This document shows positions 42,239-53,559 of a stretch of 64,000 bases of DNA, in pieces. The notes beneath the pieces were generated by a model that was not told the origin of the DNA, ran no database searches, and saw only the letters and a list, made by a program, of their open reading frames with translations. Source of the DNA: JBNJGB01 sp051747385 (GTDB taxonomy: Bacteria > Myxococcota_A > UBA9042 > PHBI01 > JACKFB01); the NCBI GenBank assembly GCA_051747385.1, contig JBNJGB010000017.1:76860-140859 (forward strand), in the 5' to 3' direction. How positions within the stretch are numbered: the stretch's first letter is position 1; every line of letters starts with the position of its first letter. Position numbers and translations under genes: made by a program.

Positions 42239-43105
42239 CTATTGCCACCGCTTCATGAAGGCGCGGAGGCGGGAGGCGAGCTGGGGATCCTGCATGGCGT
42301 ACGCGAGGTTGGCCTCGATGAGGCCGCCGACGTCGCCCGTGTCGTAGCGGTCCCCCTCCAAGCGGTGACCGTAGACGCCCTCGGTCTCCATGAGCTGGAT
42401 GAGGGCGTCGGTGAGCTGGATCTCCCCGCCGCGGCCGGGCTTCGTGTCCGCGATGTGCTGGAAGACGCTCCCCGGCAGCACGTATCGGCCGACGATGCCC
42501 AGGTTGGACGGCGCCTCCCGCGGGAGGGGCTTCTCCACCATGTGCGAGCACTTCGTCCGGCGGGGCCCCGCGGCCTCGCCCCGGACCATGCCGTACATGT
42601 GCTCGTGGCCCGACGGCACCTCGACGAGGGCCACCGTGCCGCAGCCCGTGTCCTCGTAGACGTCCACGAGCTGGCGCGTGGCCGGGCGCTCCGCGTCGAC
42701 GATGTCGTCCGGCAGGAGGACGGCGAAGGGATCGTCGTCGCCCACGACCGTCCGCCCGCACAGCACGGCGTGCCCCAGCCCCAGCGGCTGGTTCTGGCGG
42801 ACGCTGACGATGTCGATCATGGAGCTGAGGGACTCGATCCGCTCGAGCAGCTCGTCCTTGCCCTTGAGGCGCAGGGTGTCCTCGACCTCGTACGAGATGT
42901 CGAAGTGATCCTCGAGCGCGCCCTTGTAGCGCCCCGTGATCAGCACGATCAGCTCGATGCCGCTGGCCACGCACTCCTCGACGATGACCTGGATCGCCGG
43001 CTTGTTGACGATCGGCAGCATCTCCTTGGGGATGGCCTTGGTGGCCGGGAGCAGGCGCGTGCCGAGGCCTGCCGCAGGGATGATGGCCTTGCGGATCTTC
43101 TTCAT
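42239..43105 (-). CDS. galU: UTP--glucose-1-phosphate uridylyltransferase
   Basis: 288 residues. 'AIIPAAGLGTRLLPATKAIPKEMLPIVNKPAIQVIVEECVASGI' is the classic nucleotidyltransferase signature with the GxGTRxxP...K set. 'VRQNQPLGLGHAVLCG', 'DPFAVLLPDDIV' and 'VEKPLPREAPSNLGIVGRYVLPGSVFQHI' confirm GalU. It makes UDP-glucose for the cell envelope and carbohydrate synthesis. It is convergent with aroF and co-directional with the next small gene. Confidence 0.93.
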   Translation of the reverse strand: MKKIRKAIIPAAGLGTRLLPATKAIPKEMLPIVNKPAIQVIVEECVASGIELIVLITGRYKGALEDHFDISYEVEDTLRLKGKDELLERIESLSSMIDIVSVRQNQPLGLGHAVLCGRTVVGDDDPFAVLLPDDIVDAERPATRQLVDVYEDTGCGTVALVEVPSGHEHMYGMVRGEAAGPRRTKCSHMVEKPLPREAPSNLGIVGRYVLPGSVFQHIADTKPGRGGEIQLTDALIQLMETEGVYGHRLEGDRYDTGDVGGLIEANLAYAMQDPQLASRLRAFMKRWQ

Positions 43106-43160
43106 GGGAGGTCCAGCGCGGTGGGGGACGAACCCGGAGCGGGGCCGAAGCCCCGGGAGG

Positions 43161-43334
43161 CTAGTCCTCCTTCTGCTCTTGGAGCCACTGCTTGAGGCCC
43201 TTGGTCTCGCTCTCTCGGAAGGCCTTCTTCTCCTTCATGGAGAGGCCCTCGTAGAGCTTCTCGAGCTTCTGGCGCTGCTCGCGCTTGAGGCGCTTCCGCT
43301 CCGCGCGGTCCTCGATGTGCTTGGTGTTGGCCAT
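43161..43334 (-). CDS. Small basic helical protein
   Basis: 57 residues on the minus strand, from ATG at 43334 (GGAGAG upstream) to TAG at 43161. It reads 'MANTKHIEDRAERKRLKREQ...EKLYEGLSMKEKKAFRE...LKQWLQEQKED', a single long charged helix rich in Lys, Arg and Glu. It lies 55 bp upstream of galU on the same strand and may be co-transcribed with it. Function unknown. Codon use and ribosome-binding site look like a real gene. Confidence 0.6.
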   Translation of the reverse strand: MANTKHIEDRAERKRLKREQRQKLEKLYEGLSMKEKKAFRESETKGLKQWLQEQKED

Positions 43335-43474
43335 GACGTCTCTCCACGCACCGGGGATTCGGGACGCACGCTTCTACGCGATCCGTGCCTGCGGAGCAAG
43401 TGTCTCGCGCGGCCGGGGCCGGGCCCCGCGATTTCCTGTCCGTCGCCGATCCCCTCGGTTAGCATCCGCGCCAC

Positions 43475-44803
43475 GTGAACGCGGTCTTCCTCGGCATCAT
43501 CCTGGTGGCGTTCGTGACCGCCGCGTTCGGCGGCGCCATGGACGCCCTGTCCACGGCGGCGCTGGACTCGGCGAAGTCCGCCGTGGATCTCGCCATCAGC
43601 CTCATCGGCTACATGGCCCTGTTCCTCGGCCTCATGAAGGTCGCCGAGGACGGCGGCCTCCTGCGACTGCTCGCCCGGGCCATCCGGCCGGTGATGGTCC
43701 GCCTCTTCCCGGACGTCCCCGAGGATCACCCGGCCATGGGCGCGATGATCATGAACATCGCCGCCAACATGCTCGGGCTGGGCAACGCCGCCACCCCGCT
43801 CGGCATCAAGGCCATGCAGGAGCTCGACTCCCTGAACCGGGACAAGGGCGTCGCCACGAACGCCATGGTGCTCTTCCTGGCGATCAACACCTCCGGGCTG
43901 GCCCTGCTCCCGAGCGGCGTCGTCTCCATCCGCGCCGCCGAGGGCTCCGCCGACCCCTGGGGCATCGTGGCCCCCAGCCTGTTCGCGACCGGCATGTCGA
44001 CGATCGTGGCCATCCTGGGGACCAAGCTCCTGCAGCGCCTCCCCGTGTTCCGCCCCGCCCCGACGACGGGCCCGCCCCCCGACGACGAGACGACCGGGGG
44101 CTCGGAGCCCGGGGACGACGCCGCGGACGAGGGCCCCGGGGAGCCCACGCGCGCCGGGGTCCGGGGCCTGTCGGCGTTCCTCGTCGTGAGCCTCGCCGTC
44201 CTCGTGGTCCCGCCGGTGTGGGCGGCCATGCTCCCGGGCGACTCGCCCCGCGCCGAGGCCCTGCGCGACTTCGCGTCGACCTCGGGCGACTGGGTCATCC
44301 CGGTGCTCATCATGGCCCTCTTGCTCTTCGGACGCTTCAACGGCGTGAAGGTCTACGAGTCCTTCATCGAGGGGGCCAAGGAGGGCTTCACCACCGGCGT
44401 CCGCATCATCCCCTACCTCGCCGCCATCCTCGTGGCCGTGGGCATGTTCCGCGCCTCGGGCGCCATGGAGGCGCTCACGTCGGCCCTCGGCTCCGCCACC
44501 GAGCCTCTCGGCATGCCCGGCGAGGCCCTGCCCATGGCCCTGGTCCGGCCCCTGTCGGGCTCCGGGGCGTTCGGGCTCATGTCGGAGCTGATCCAGACCC
44601 ACGGCCCGGACTCCTACGTGGGCTACCTCGTGTCCGTGCTGAACGGCTCCACGGAGACGACGTTCTATGTGCTGGCCGTGTACTTCGGCGCCGTGGGCAT
44701 CAGCCGGACCCGCCACGCGGTCTTCGCCGGCCTGAGCGCCGACCTCACCGCGGCCGTCGCCGCCGTGTTCATCTGCCAGGCCCTGTTCGGTCACCTGGCC
44801 TGA
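43475..44803 (+). CDS. SpmA-SpmB-like nucleoside-recognition (Gate) domain membrane protein
   Basis: 442 residues, GTG start. Two Gate/nucleoside-recognition domains: the first has 'ALFLGLMKVAEDGGLLRLLARAIRPVMVRLFP' with 'NIAANMLGLGNAATPLGIKAMQEL', as in SpmA. The second has 'GDWVIPVLIMALLLFGRFNGVKVYESFIEGAKEGFTTGVRIIPYLAAILVAVGMFR', as in SpmB. They are joined by an acidic Pro/Gly/Asp linker (about 195-235). SpmA/SpmB are known from spore maturation, but fused homologues are widespread in non-spore-formers. The transported species is unknown. Confidence 0.85.
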   Translation: MNAVFLGIILVAFVTAAFGGAMDALSTAALDSAKSAVDLAISLIGYMALFLGLMKVAEDGGLLRLLARAIRPVMVRLFPDVPEDHPAMGAMIMNIAANMLGLGNAATPLGIKAMQELDSLNRDKGVATNAMVLFLAINTSGLALLPSGVVSIRAAEGSADPWGIVAPSLFATGMSTIVAILGTKLLQRLPVFRPAPTTGPPPDDETTGGSEPGDDAADEGPGEPTRAGVRGLSAFLVVSLAVLVVPPVWAAMLPGDSPRAEALRDFASTSGDWVIPVLIMALLLFGRFNGVKVYESFIEGAKEGFTTGVRIIPYLAAILVAVGMFRASGAMEALTSALGSATEPLGMPGEALPMALVRPLSGSGAFGLMSELIQTHGPDSYVGYLVSVLNGSTETTFYVLAVYFGAVGISRTRHAVFAGLSADLTAAVAAVFICQALFGHLA

Positions 44804-44817
44804 CGCGCGTCCGAAGC

Positions 44818-44863
44818 GGGAACGCGACCGGCGCCTGGGACCGCGGGCGTCCCCGTCCGCGCG
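44818..44863 (-). repeat. GC-rich dispersed repeat, inverted copy
   Basis: Begins GGGAACGCGACCGGCGCC and is the reverse complement of the segment at 5463-5506 with a few mismatches. A GGGCAA run follows 30 bp further on. It lies between the end of the SpmA/B-like gene and the convergent hybrid kinase. Confidence 0.65.
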
Positions 44864-44893
44864 GCGGAACCCCCGGCGGGAGCCGCGTTCTCA

Positions 44894-44942
44894 GGCAAGG
44901 GCAAGGGCAAGGGCAAGGGCAAGGGCAAGGGCAAGGGCAAGG
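44894..44942 (+). repeat. GGGCAA hexanucleotide run (8 units), longest in the window
   Basis: About eight perfect consecutive GGGCAA units, the longest run here, directly before the stop codon of the hybrid kinase at 44947. The terminal inverted repeats of the full dispersed element are not present. Confidence 0.8.
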
Positions 44943-44946
44943 GGGA

Positions 44947-47364
<2,418 letters not shown>

Positions 47365-47515
47365 GGGTACCTCCGGGCTGGCGAGCGACGGATCCGCACG
47401 CCCGCAGCATACCGCGCCGAGGCGATCGACGCATGCCGGGCCGGCGGGGCGTGGCATCGGGTGGGGCCGGGTGCTACCGTCGATTTGCTGTTTCCACGCC
47501 TCCCGGGAGCACGTC

Positions 47516-48649
47516 ATGCGCGTACAGCGACTCTCGATCCTGGTGCTCGTCCTCCTCGCGGTCGGCCTCGCCGCGCCGTCCGCCCGAGGCCAGCAGCAGC
47601 CCACCCAGGACACGCTGGCCGACCGCATCGCCTCGGACATCTCGGCCCTCGCCGTGAACACGCCCATCTGGCTGTCGCGCCACCTCCCGGCGACCATGGC
47701 GCAGACCGGGATGGGCGCGGGCATCGGCCTGAGCGACGACGCCGGGGGCTTCAGCATCGGCGTCATCCCCATGCGCCTGGGGATCTTCAACCAGTTCAGC
47801 CAGGTGGGCCGCGGCACGGAGCTGATCGACTTCGAGTCGGCGCTGCCCGGCAACCTGCCCTGGCCCCAGTTCGGCGTGACGGCGGGTGTGGGGCTCGGCC
47901 ACGGCCTGGAGGTCGGCGCCGACATCCAGTTCATCCCGAACATGGACGCCGCCCTCGGCGACGAGGTGACCGTGAAGGTGGGGCTCGTCTCCGTCGCCAC
48001 GGCCCTGCGCTGGCGCGTGAACGAGGCCCGCGGCGGCGTCCCGGCCCTCGTCTTCGGGGTCGGCGGCTCCTACTACTCCGGCAAGATGGAGCTGGGCGCC
48101 GACGTGGAGCGCACCTACGCCTACGAGACGACCTACGGTGGGGAGGAGGCCACCGTGGAGGGCACCTACTCCTTCGAGGGGGCCCCTCGCATGGAGTGGA
48201 GCCTGTGGCAGGTCAACCCGGAGGTCCGCCTGGGCTGGTCCCTGGGGCCGTTCCGCCCCTACCTGGGCTTCGGCCTGGGCTTCACCTTCGGCGAGGTGGA
48301 GGGCGGCGCGGACATCGTGGCCCGGGCCTCGGTGGATCGGGTCAACGACGAGCCCGTGGACGAGGAGCCGGCCGTCTACGAGGAGCACTCGACGCTCTTC
48401 CGGACGGACCCGGCGCGCTACCTCATGCGGCCCCACGTGGGCTTCGACCTGGTCTTCGGGATCGTGGCCATCACGGCCCAGCTCGACCTGGCCGTGATGA
48501 ACCAGCAGAAGCTGGGCGGCGACCTGGGCGAGGCGGCGGGGAACTTCGATCCGACCGCGGACGAGGGCTTCCTGTACAACGAGTCCTCGAAGGAGTCCGA
48601 GACCGCCGCGGCCCTGGTGGGGACCCTGGGGCTCCGGCTCCAGTTCTGA
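47516..48649 (+). CDS. Predicted outer-membrane beta-barrel protein
   Basis: 377 residues; ATG with GGGAG upstream and a clean signal peptide ('RLSILVLVLLAVGLAAPSARG'). Mature sequence has alternating strands typical of a small outer-membrane barrel: 'FGVTAGVGLGHGLEVGADIQF', 'VKVGLVSVATALRWRVNEARGGVPALVFGVGG', 'PYLGFGLGFTFGEVEGGADI', ending 'LVGTLGLRLQF' with a C-terminal Phe. No named family. It ends 9 bp from the convergent MprF-like gene. Confidence 0.7.
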   Translation: MRVQRLSILVLVLLAVGLAAPSARGQQQPTQDTLADRIASDISALAVNTPIWLSRHLPATMAQTGMGAGIGLSDDAGGFSIGVIPMRLGIFNQFSQVGRGTELIDFESALPGNLPWPQFGVTAGVGLGHGLEVGADIQFIPNMDAALGDEVTVKVGLVSVATALRWRVNEARGGVPALVFGVGGSYYSGKMELGADVERTYAYETTYGGEEATVEGTYSFEGAPRMEWSLWQVNPEVRLGWSLGPFRPYLGFGLGFTFGEVEGGADIVARASVDRVNDEPVDEEPAVYEEHSTLFRTDPARYLMRPHVGFDLVFGIVAITAQLDLAVMNQQKLGGDLGEAAGNFDPTADEGFLYNESSKESETAAALVGTLGLRLQF

Positions 48650-48658
48650 CGGCGGCCG

Positions 48659-50152
48659 TCAGTCCTCGTCGAGATCCCGGCGTCTCCGGCGGAGGCGTCG
48701 GGTGAGCGGGGCGACCAGCGGCAGGATCGTGAGGGTCACGGCGGCCAGCAGGGGGCCGGCCATCCCCGCGAGGACGAAGAGCTTCTGCCAGCCCGTCACG
48801 TCGTGGTGCAGGTGGAGGGCCTGGACGGCCGTGAGGAGGAAGTCCGCGCCCGCCGCCCCCGAGAGCACGAACGCCGCCGGCCGGGCGACGCGCAGGCCGC
48901 GCAGCACGAGGACGCCGAGCCCCGCGAGCCCGGCGGCCATCGCCGTGTCGAAGGCGACCCAGGCCCACTGGATGCTCACGTCGCCGAACCAGCGGCGGCC
49001 GTCGGCCAGGGCCAGGAGGACGGTCCACGGCACGAGCAGCCCCGCCAGGACGAAGAGGATGGCGGCCCACGCCCGCAACGGCACGCGCGCCAGGAGACGC
49101 CGGACGGTGTCCAGCAGGAAGGCGCCCAGGCCGTTGTCGGCGAAGGCGCGGAGGACCGCGTGGAAGCTCCGCGCACCGACCGGGGGCGGGACCGCGACGA
49201 GGTACTGCGGCTGCCAGCGATCCGGGTGGAGGCGCCGCTTGAAGTGATAGACGCCGCTGAAGCTGTACAGCACGTTCAGCCGGTCGTAGCAGAAGCGCAG
49301 CGCCCGGCGGAGCAGGCGGTGCGGACCGGGCGCCGTGGAGATCCCCGCCAGCGGGGCCAGGCCCAGGGTGACGTAGGGATCGCCGCTCCCGGCGGCGTCG
49401 CGCATGGCCGTGTCCACCATCACCTCGACCGTGCCGTTGGGGGCGTCCGGGACGCGGATGATGTCCTCGAAGAACCAGCCGCCGCGCTCGTAGACGGGGA
49501 TGGCGGCCAGGAAGGCCAGGGGGCGATCCCCCCGCTCGGCGACGTAGTAGCGGCGCTCGTCGGCGAAGTGGAAGGGGTGCAGGTCCACCATGAAGCCCAT
49601 GACGCTCATGCGGTGGGCGCTCAGCCAGCGGCGGAGGATGGCGTCCACCTCGGCCCGCAGCGCGCCGCGGCCCCTGGACAGCTCCTCGGGCCCGACGCGG
49701 CGGACCGTGACCCCCTTGTTCCGGGCGCGGTTCACCTGAGCGCGGAGGCTCTTCCGGGCCCGGCCCGCCGTGGTCCACCGGCCCGGATCCCACTCGGGCT
49801 GCTCGCCGATCTTCACGGCGTCGAAGTCCGGCGCGTCCTCGTGGGCCCGCAGCGCGTCCATGAACGGCTCGTCGGCGGAGAAGAACAGGCAGGTCTCCCC
49901 GCGCGCCCGGGCGTCGGCGACGAACCGCGCCGTCACCTCCCCGAGGCGATCCTCCGGGGCGATGGGCACGCCGGCGGCCACCCTGCAGCGGCCGTGGCGC
50001 ACGTAGGCGACGACGGCGCCGGGCTCGGCGACCTCGTCGTCGAACCAGTAGGTGTAGCCCGGCTCCAGGATCTGGAAGGAGGTGGCGTGGCTGCCCCAGG
50101 CCTTCAGCACGTCGAGGACCCGTCGCCGGACGTCGTCGGCCTCTCGGACCAT
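48659..50152 (-). CDS. Phosphatidylglycerol lysyltransferase-like (MprF C-terminal/DUF2156) protein
   Basis: 497 residues from the ATG at 50152 (AAGG about 8 bp upstream); a GTG at 50191 in frame is an alternative. A GNAT-type domain with 'RKSLRAQVNRARNKGVTV', 'RRWLSAHRMSVMGFMVDLHPFHFADERRYYVAERGDRPLAFLAAIPVYERGGWFFEDIIRVPDAPNGTVEVMVDTAMRDAA' and 'LYSFSGVYHFKRRLHPDRWQPQYLVAVP' is the aminoacyl-phosphatidylglycerol synthase fold. The C-terminal part has about four hydrophobic helices. In contrast to MprF, the helices follow the catalytic domain and are few, so it may be an amino-acyl lipid synthase of a different arrangement. Confidence 0.75.
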   Translation of the reverse strand: MVREADDVRRRVLDVLKAWGSHATSFQILEPGYTYWFDDEVAEPGAVVAYVRHGRCRVAAGVPIAPEDRLGEVTARFVADARARGETCLFFSADEPFMDALRAHEDAPDFDAVKIGEQPEWDPGRWTTAGRARKSLRAQVNRARNKGVTVRRVGPEELSRGRGALRAEVDAILRRWLSAHRMSVMGFMVDLHPFHFADERRYYVAERGDRPLAFLAAIPVYERGGWFFEDIIRVPDAPNGTVEVMVDTAMRDAAGSGDPYVTLGLAPLAGISTAPGPHRLLRRALRFCYDRLNVLYSFSGVYHFKRRLHPDRWQPQYLVAVPPPVGARSFHAVLRAFADNGLGAFLLDTVRRLLARVPLRAWAAILFVLAGLLVPWTVLLALADGRRWFGDVSIQWAWVAFDTAMAAGLAGLGVLVLRGLRVARPAAFVLSGAAGADFLLTAVQALHLHHDVTGWQKLFVLAGMAGPLLAAVTLTILPLVAPLTRRLRRRRRDLDED

Positions 50153-50228
50153 GGCGCGGACCTTCACCCGCCGCCGGGAGCGCGTCAACACGGCTCACCG
50201 GGAACGGGTCGACGAGTGGCTGGCACCC

Positions 50229-50377
50229 GGGGCAATCGCAAAGTCGGACAAGTGAGGGCCGCGCGGCGGTACGGCGCCCGGCGCCGGATTGTGTCCGCTC
50301 AGAAACGATGGACTCTGCGCGTTCGAGAGCAGGCAAGGGCAAGGGCAAGGGAGGGCGGTCGACTTTGCGACCGCCCT
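50229..50377 (+). repeat. TIR-bounded dispersed repeat, full copy 4
   Basis: 149 bp with left end GGGCAATCGCAAAGTCG (the first A of the TIR is changed to G), the GC-rich palindrome, three GGGCAA units and the perfect right-end stem. Core TIR match is 11 of 11 (TCGCAAAGTCG). It lies between the MprF-like gene and the hypothetical gene at 50434, i.e. in a divergent gap. Confidence 0.85.
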
Positions 50378-50433
50378 GGAGTGGCACCGGGTGCCGGTCG
50401 ACAGTCGCGGCGGGCCGGGATAGGCTCCCCGCC

Positions 50434-51039
50434 ATGACCACCGCACGCAAGCAGTTCGACGAGATCCTCGCCACCGATCCCCTGGACGCGGACCGCCTCG
50501 CGGAGGTCCTCGACGGCATGCCCGAGGACGACCGCGTCTCCGCGGCCCGCTCCATCAAGGGCAAGGACCAGCGGCGCCTGTGGGACGCCTGCGCCGGGCG
50601 CGCCACCTCCCTGGAGGACTTCGTGCCCGCCGGCGTGCCGCCCGCCACCGAGGTCATCCACGCCGGCAAGAACTCCCTGCCGGTGTTCACGACCTTCGAG
50701 AAGCGCTTCGCCCGCCCCGAGGACCGGGACGACGCCCTGTACGGCTACAACGAGGGCGCCACCCGCGCCATCGTCGGCCCGGGCTTCTTCGTGGCCCACT
50801 ACTTCGCGGAGCGCCGGGAGGTGGGCGTCGACTACCTGCAGGTCCCGCCCGCCGTCGCGAAGCTGCCCGCGGGCTGGCCCGACGTGAAGCCCAACGAGAA
50901 GGGCGTGCAGAAGTTCGTCTACGCCGGCACGGTCGACTTCATGCGCAAGGTCTCGAAGCACGTGACCATCGGCCGCGCGTACAAGAACGGCGAGGAGGAG
51001 CTCCCGCACACCTTCGTCCTCTGCCGCACGGACCGGTAG
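50434..51039 (+). CDS. Hypothetical protein, alpha/beta
   Basis: 201 residues from 'MTTARKQFDEILATDPLDADRLAEVL'. The start lies just after a dispersed repeat; the open frame continues back into it but that part is only repeat translation. Helical N-terminus ('ILATDPLDADRLAEVLDGMPEDDRVSAARSI'), then a strand-rich section ('LPVFTTFEKRFARPEDRDDALYGYNEGATRAIVGPGFFVAHYF'). No family signature recognised. It looks like a folded cytoplasmic protein. Confidence 0.7.
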   Translation: MTTARKQFDEILATDPLDADRLAEVLDGMPEDDRVSAARSIKGKDQRRLWDACAGRATSLEDFVPAGVPPATEVIHAGKNSLPVFTTFEKRFARPEDRDDALYGYNEGATRAIVGPGFFVAHYFAERREVGVDYLQVPPAVAKLPAGWPDVKPNEKGVQKFVYAGTVDFMRKVSKHVTIGRAYKNGEEELPHTFVLCRTDR

Positions 51040-51076
51040 CCGGCCTACGAAATCGGCAGCAGGCGCCCCGGATCGT

Positions 51077-52324
51077 TCAGAGGAGGGCCCCCAGGTGGCG
51101 GAGGGACTCCGCGAACGTCGGGAAGCTGGAGGCGATGCTCTCGGCGCCTTCGACGGTCGTGCCCTCGGGGGCGACGAGGGACAGGAGGGTGCCGCACATG
51201 GCGATCCGGTGGTCGCCCCGGGCGTCCACGCGGCCGGCCCGCAGGGGGCGCTCCGGGTCGCCGTGGACGGTGAGGCCGTCGTCGTGCTCGTCCACCGGGA
51301 CGCCGAAGCTGTCCAGCATGGCGGCGGTGCGCGCGATGCGATCCGACTCCTTCACGCGAAGCTCGGCGGCGTCGCGGATGGTGGTCGCGCCCTCCGCCCG
51401 GGCGGCCAGGGTCGCCACCAGGGGGAGCTCGTCGATGGCCCGGACCGACAGCTCTCCGGAGACCTCGCAGGCCCGCAGGGGGCCGTGGGTGACCGTGAGG
51501 TCGCAGGAGGGCTCGCGGTTGTCCATCCGCTCGGCGGTGCGCTCCACGCGGGCGCCCATGGCGTCGAGCACGTCCAGGAAGCCCGTCCGGGTGCCGTTCA
51601 CGCCGACGCCGCGGATGGTGACCTCGCTGCCCGGCACCAGCAGAGCCGCGCCGAGGAGGAAGGAGGCGCTCGACAGGTCCCCCGGGACGTGGATGGGGCG
51701 CGCCTCCGGCGGCCGACCCAGCCATTCGAGCATGCGCTCCGTGTGATCGCGGCTCGGCCCGGGCTCCTCGACGCGGGTCTCGCCCTCCGCGTAGAGGCCG
51801 GCCAGGAGGATGGCGCTCTTCACCTGGGCGCTGGCGATGGGCGAGTGATAGACGACGCCCTTCAGGGGACGCGTCCCCCGGACGCGGAGGGGCGGATACT
51901 CCCCGTCCCGGGCCTCCAGCACCGTCAGCCCCATCTGCGACAGGGGATCGAGCACGCGCCGCATGGGCCGCCGGGAGAGGCTCTCGTCGCCCACCAGCGT
52001 GACCTCGAAGGGCTGGCCCGCGAGGATGCCCAGCATCAGGCGCATGGTGGTGCCGGAGTTGCCGCAGTCCAGCGGCTCGTCTGGAGCGTGCAGGCCGTAC
52101 AGCCCCACGCCGCGCACCATCGCGGTGGTTCCCTCCCGCTCGATGCGGACCCCGAGCTGCTCCAGGATCCGCTGGGTGGAGCGGTTGTCCTCGCCGGTGC
52201 CGAGCCCGGTCACGTGGACCGGCCCGCGGCAGAGGGCGCCCATCATCAGCGCCCGGTGTCCGATGCTCTTGTCCCCGGGGACCTCGACGACGCCGCGGAG
52301 GGCCGGCTGCGTGGTGGGGCTCAT
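51077..52324 (-). CDS. aroA: 3-phosphoshikimate 1-carboxyvinyltransferase (EPSP synthase)
   Basis: 415 residues, ATG overlapping the hisC-type stop as ATGA. Signature motifs: 'VEVPGDKSIGHRALMMGAL', 'DEPLDCGNSGTTMRLMLGILAGQ', 'VEEPGPSRDHTERMLEWLG', 'ELRVKESDRIARTAAMLDSFG' and 'VDARGDHRIAMCGTL'. Condenses shikimate 3-phosphate and phosphoenolpyruvate in aromatic amino acid synthesis. Together with the upstream aminotransferase and aroF at 41173 it gives a dispersed aromatic pathway. Confidence 0.93.
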   Translation of the reverse strand: MSPTTQPALRGVVEVPGDKSIGHRALMMGALCRGPVHVTGLGTGEDNRSTQRILEQLGVRIEREGTTAMVRGVGLYGLHAPDEPLDCGNSGTTMRLMLGILAGQPFEVTLVGDESLSRRPMRRVLDPLSQMGLTVLEARDGEYPPLRVRGTRPLKGVVYHSPIASAQVKSAILLAGLYAEGETRVEEPGPSRDHTERMLEWLGRPPEARPIHVPGDLSSASFLLGAALLVPGSEVTIRGVGVNGTRTGFLDVLDAMGARVERTAERMDNREPSCDLTVTHGPLRACEVSGELSVRAIDELPLVATLAARAEGATTIRDAAELRVKESDRIARTAAMLDSFGVPVDEHDDGLTVHGDPERPLRAGRVDARGDHRIAMCGTLLSLVAPEGTTVEGAESIASSFPTFAESLRHLGALL

Positions 52325-53430
52325 GCTGCGAGCTCCAGGTCGTCGAACGCGCCGAGCAGCTTCTCGTTCTGCTCCGGCGTGCCGATGGTGATGCGCAGGC
52401 AGGTCGGCAGACCGTACGCGCCCATGGGCCGCACGATGACGCCCCGGCGCTGGAGCTGCTCGAAGACCTCCCGGCCGTCCCGGTGGACGTCCACGAACAG
52501 GAAGTTCGTCTGGCTCGGCGAGACCTCGAAGCCGCGGGCCTTGAGCTCCCGGGTGAGGAGGACCTTCCCCTCCCGGTTCACGGCGAGGGAGCGCCGCAGG
52601 AAGTCGTCGTCGTCCAGAGCCGCCGCCCCGGCCACGAGGGCCAGGTTGTTCACGTTGAACGGCGCCCGGATGCGGTTGACGTAGCCGCAGAGCTCCTCGG
52701 AGGCGAAGGCGTAGCCGCAGCGGATCCCAGCCATCCCGTAGGCCTTGGAGAACGTCCGCATGACGACCGTGCGCGGGCGCCGGCGGACCAGCGCGAAGCT
52801 GTCCAGGCGATCCTCGCGGTCCACGTACTCGTGATAGGCCTCGTCCAGCACGAGGATCGGCGGGTCGTCGCCGCACTTCGCGTCCACGGCCTCCACGAAG
52901 CCCTCGATGGCGTCGCCGCTCAGAAACGACCCCGTGGGGTTGTTCGGGTTGGCGATGAAGATCATCCGCGTGTCCCGGCTCACCCGAGCGGCGAGCGCCT
53001 CCAGGTCGTAGCCCCGGTCGGCCCCCAGCGGGGACTCCACGAACTCCCGCCCGCAGCCGATGGTGACGAGCTTGTAGATGATGAAGGCGCCCGCGCTGCC
53101 GGCGACGTGCATGCCGGGAGGTACGAAGGTCCGGATGAGCAGCTCGATCAGCTCGTTGGAGCCGTTGCCCAGCAGGATCTCGCTCGGCTCGAAGGGGAAG
53201 CGCTCCGCCAGGGCCCGCTTCAGGTAGTAGCCGCCGTCCGGATAGTAGTGCAGGTCCGAGGCCGCCTCCCGGACGGCCTCCATGGCCCGCGGCGAGGGTC
53301 CGAGCGGGTTCTCGTTCGACGCGAGCTTCACCACGCCCGTGAGCCCGAGCTCCCGCTCCACCTCCTGGGCCGGCTTGCCGGGCTCGTATGCCTTCAGACT
53401 CGCGATGTGATCCTGGACCAGCGGCCGCAT
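52321..53430 (-). CDS. hisC: Histidinol-phosphate/aromatic aminotransferase (HisC family)
   Basis: 369 residues. The ATG at 53430 has GGAGGAG upstream; an in-frame GTG at 53442 is part of that site. Fold type I PLP aminotransferase: 'VVKLASNENPLGPSPRAM', 'FIANPNNPTGS', 'LVLDEAYHEYVDRED', PLP Lys in 'RTFSKAYGMAGIRCGYAF', 'PFNVNNLALVAGAAAL'. HisC-like, but coupled by ATGA to aroA; in such operons the enzyme may act mainly as a prephenate/aromatic aminotransferase. Symbol by family; substrate preference not determinable. Confidence 0.85.
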   Translation of the reverse strand: MRPLVQDHIASLKAYEPGKPAQEVERELGLTGVVKLASNENPLGPSPRAMEAVREAASDLHYYPDGGYYLKRALAERFPFEPSEILLGNGSNELIELLIRTFVPPGMHVAGSAGAFIIYKLVTIGCGREFVESPLGADRGYDLEALAARVSRDTRMIFIANPNNPTGSFLSGDAIEGFVEAVDAKCGDDPPILVLDEAYHEYVDREDRLDSFALVRRRPRTVVMRTFSKAYGMAGIRCGYAFASEELCGYVNRIRAPFNVNNLALVAGAAALDDDDFLRRSLAVNREGKVLLTRELKARGFEVSPSQTNFLFVDVHRDGREVFEQLQRRGVIVRPMGAYGLPTCLRITIGTPEQNEKLLGAFDDLELAA

Positions 53431-53559
53431 TCGCTCCTCCACGCGCTCCTGTCGACCGCGTGATTACCGCGCCCCGGACACCGTCCGCAAGATCGGTCGG
53501 CGATGGCTCGCGTGGCTGCTGGCGGAGCGCCTCGCCGACCGCCTGCTCGGACAGCCCCC

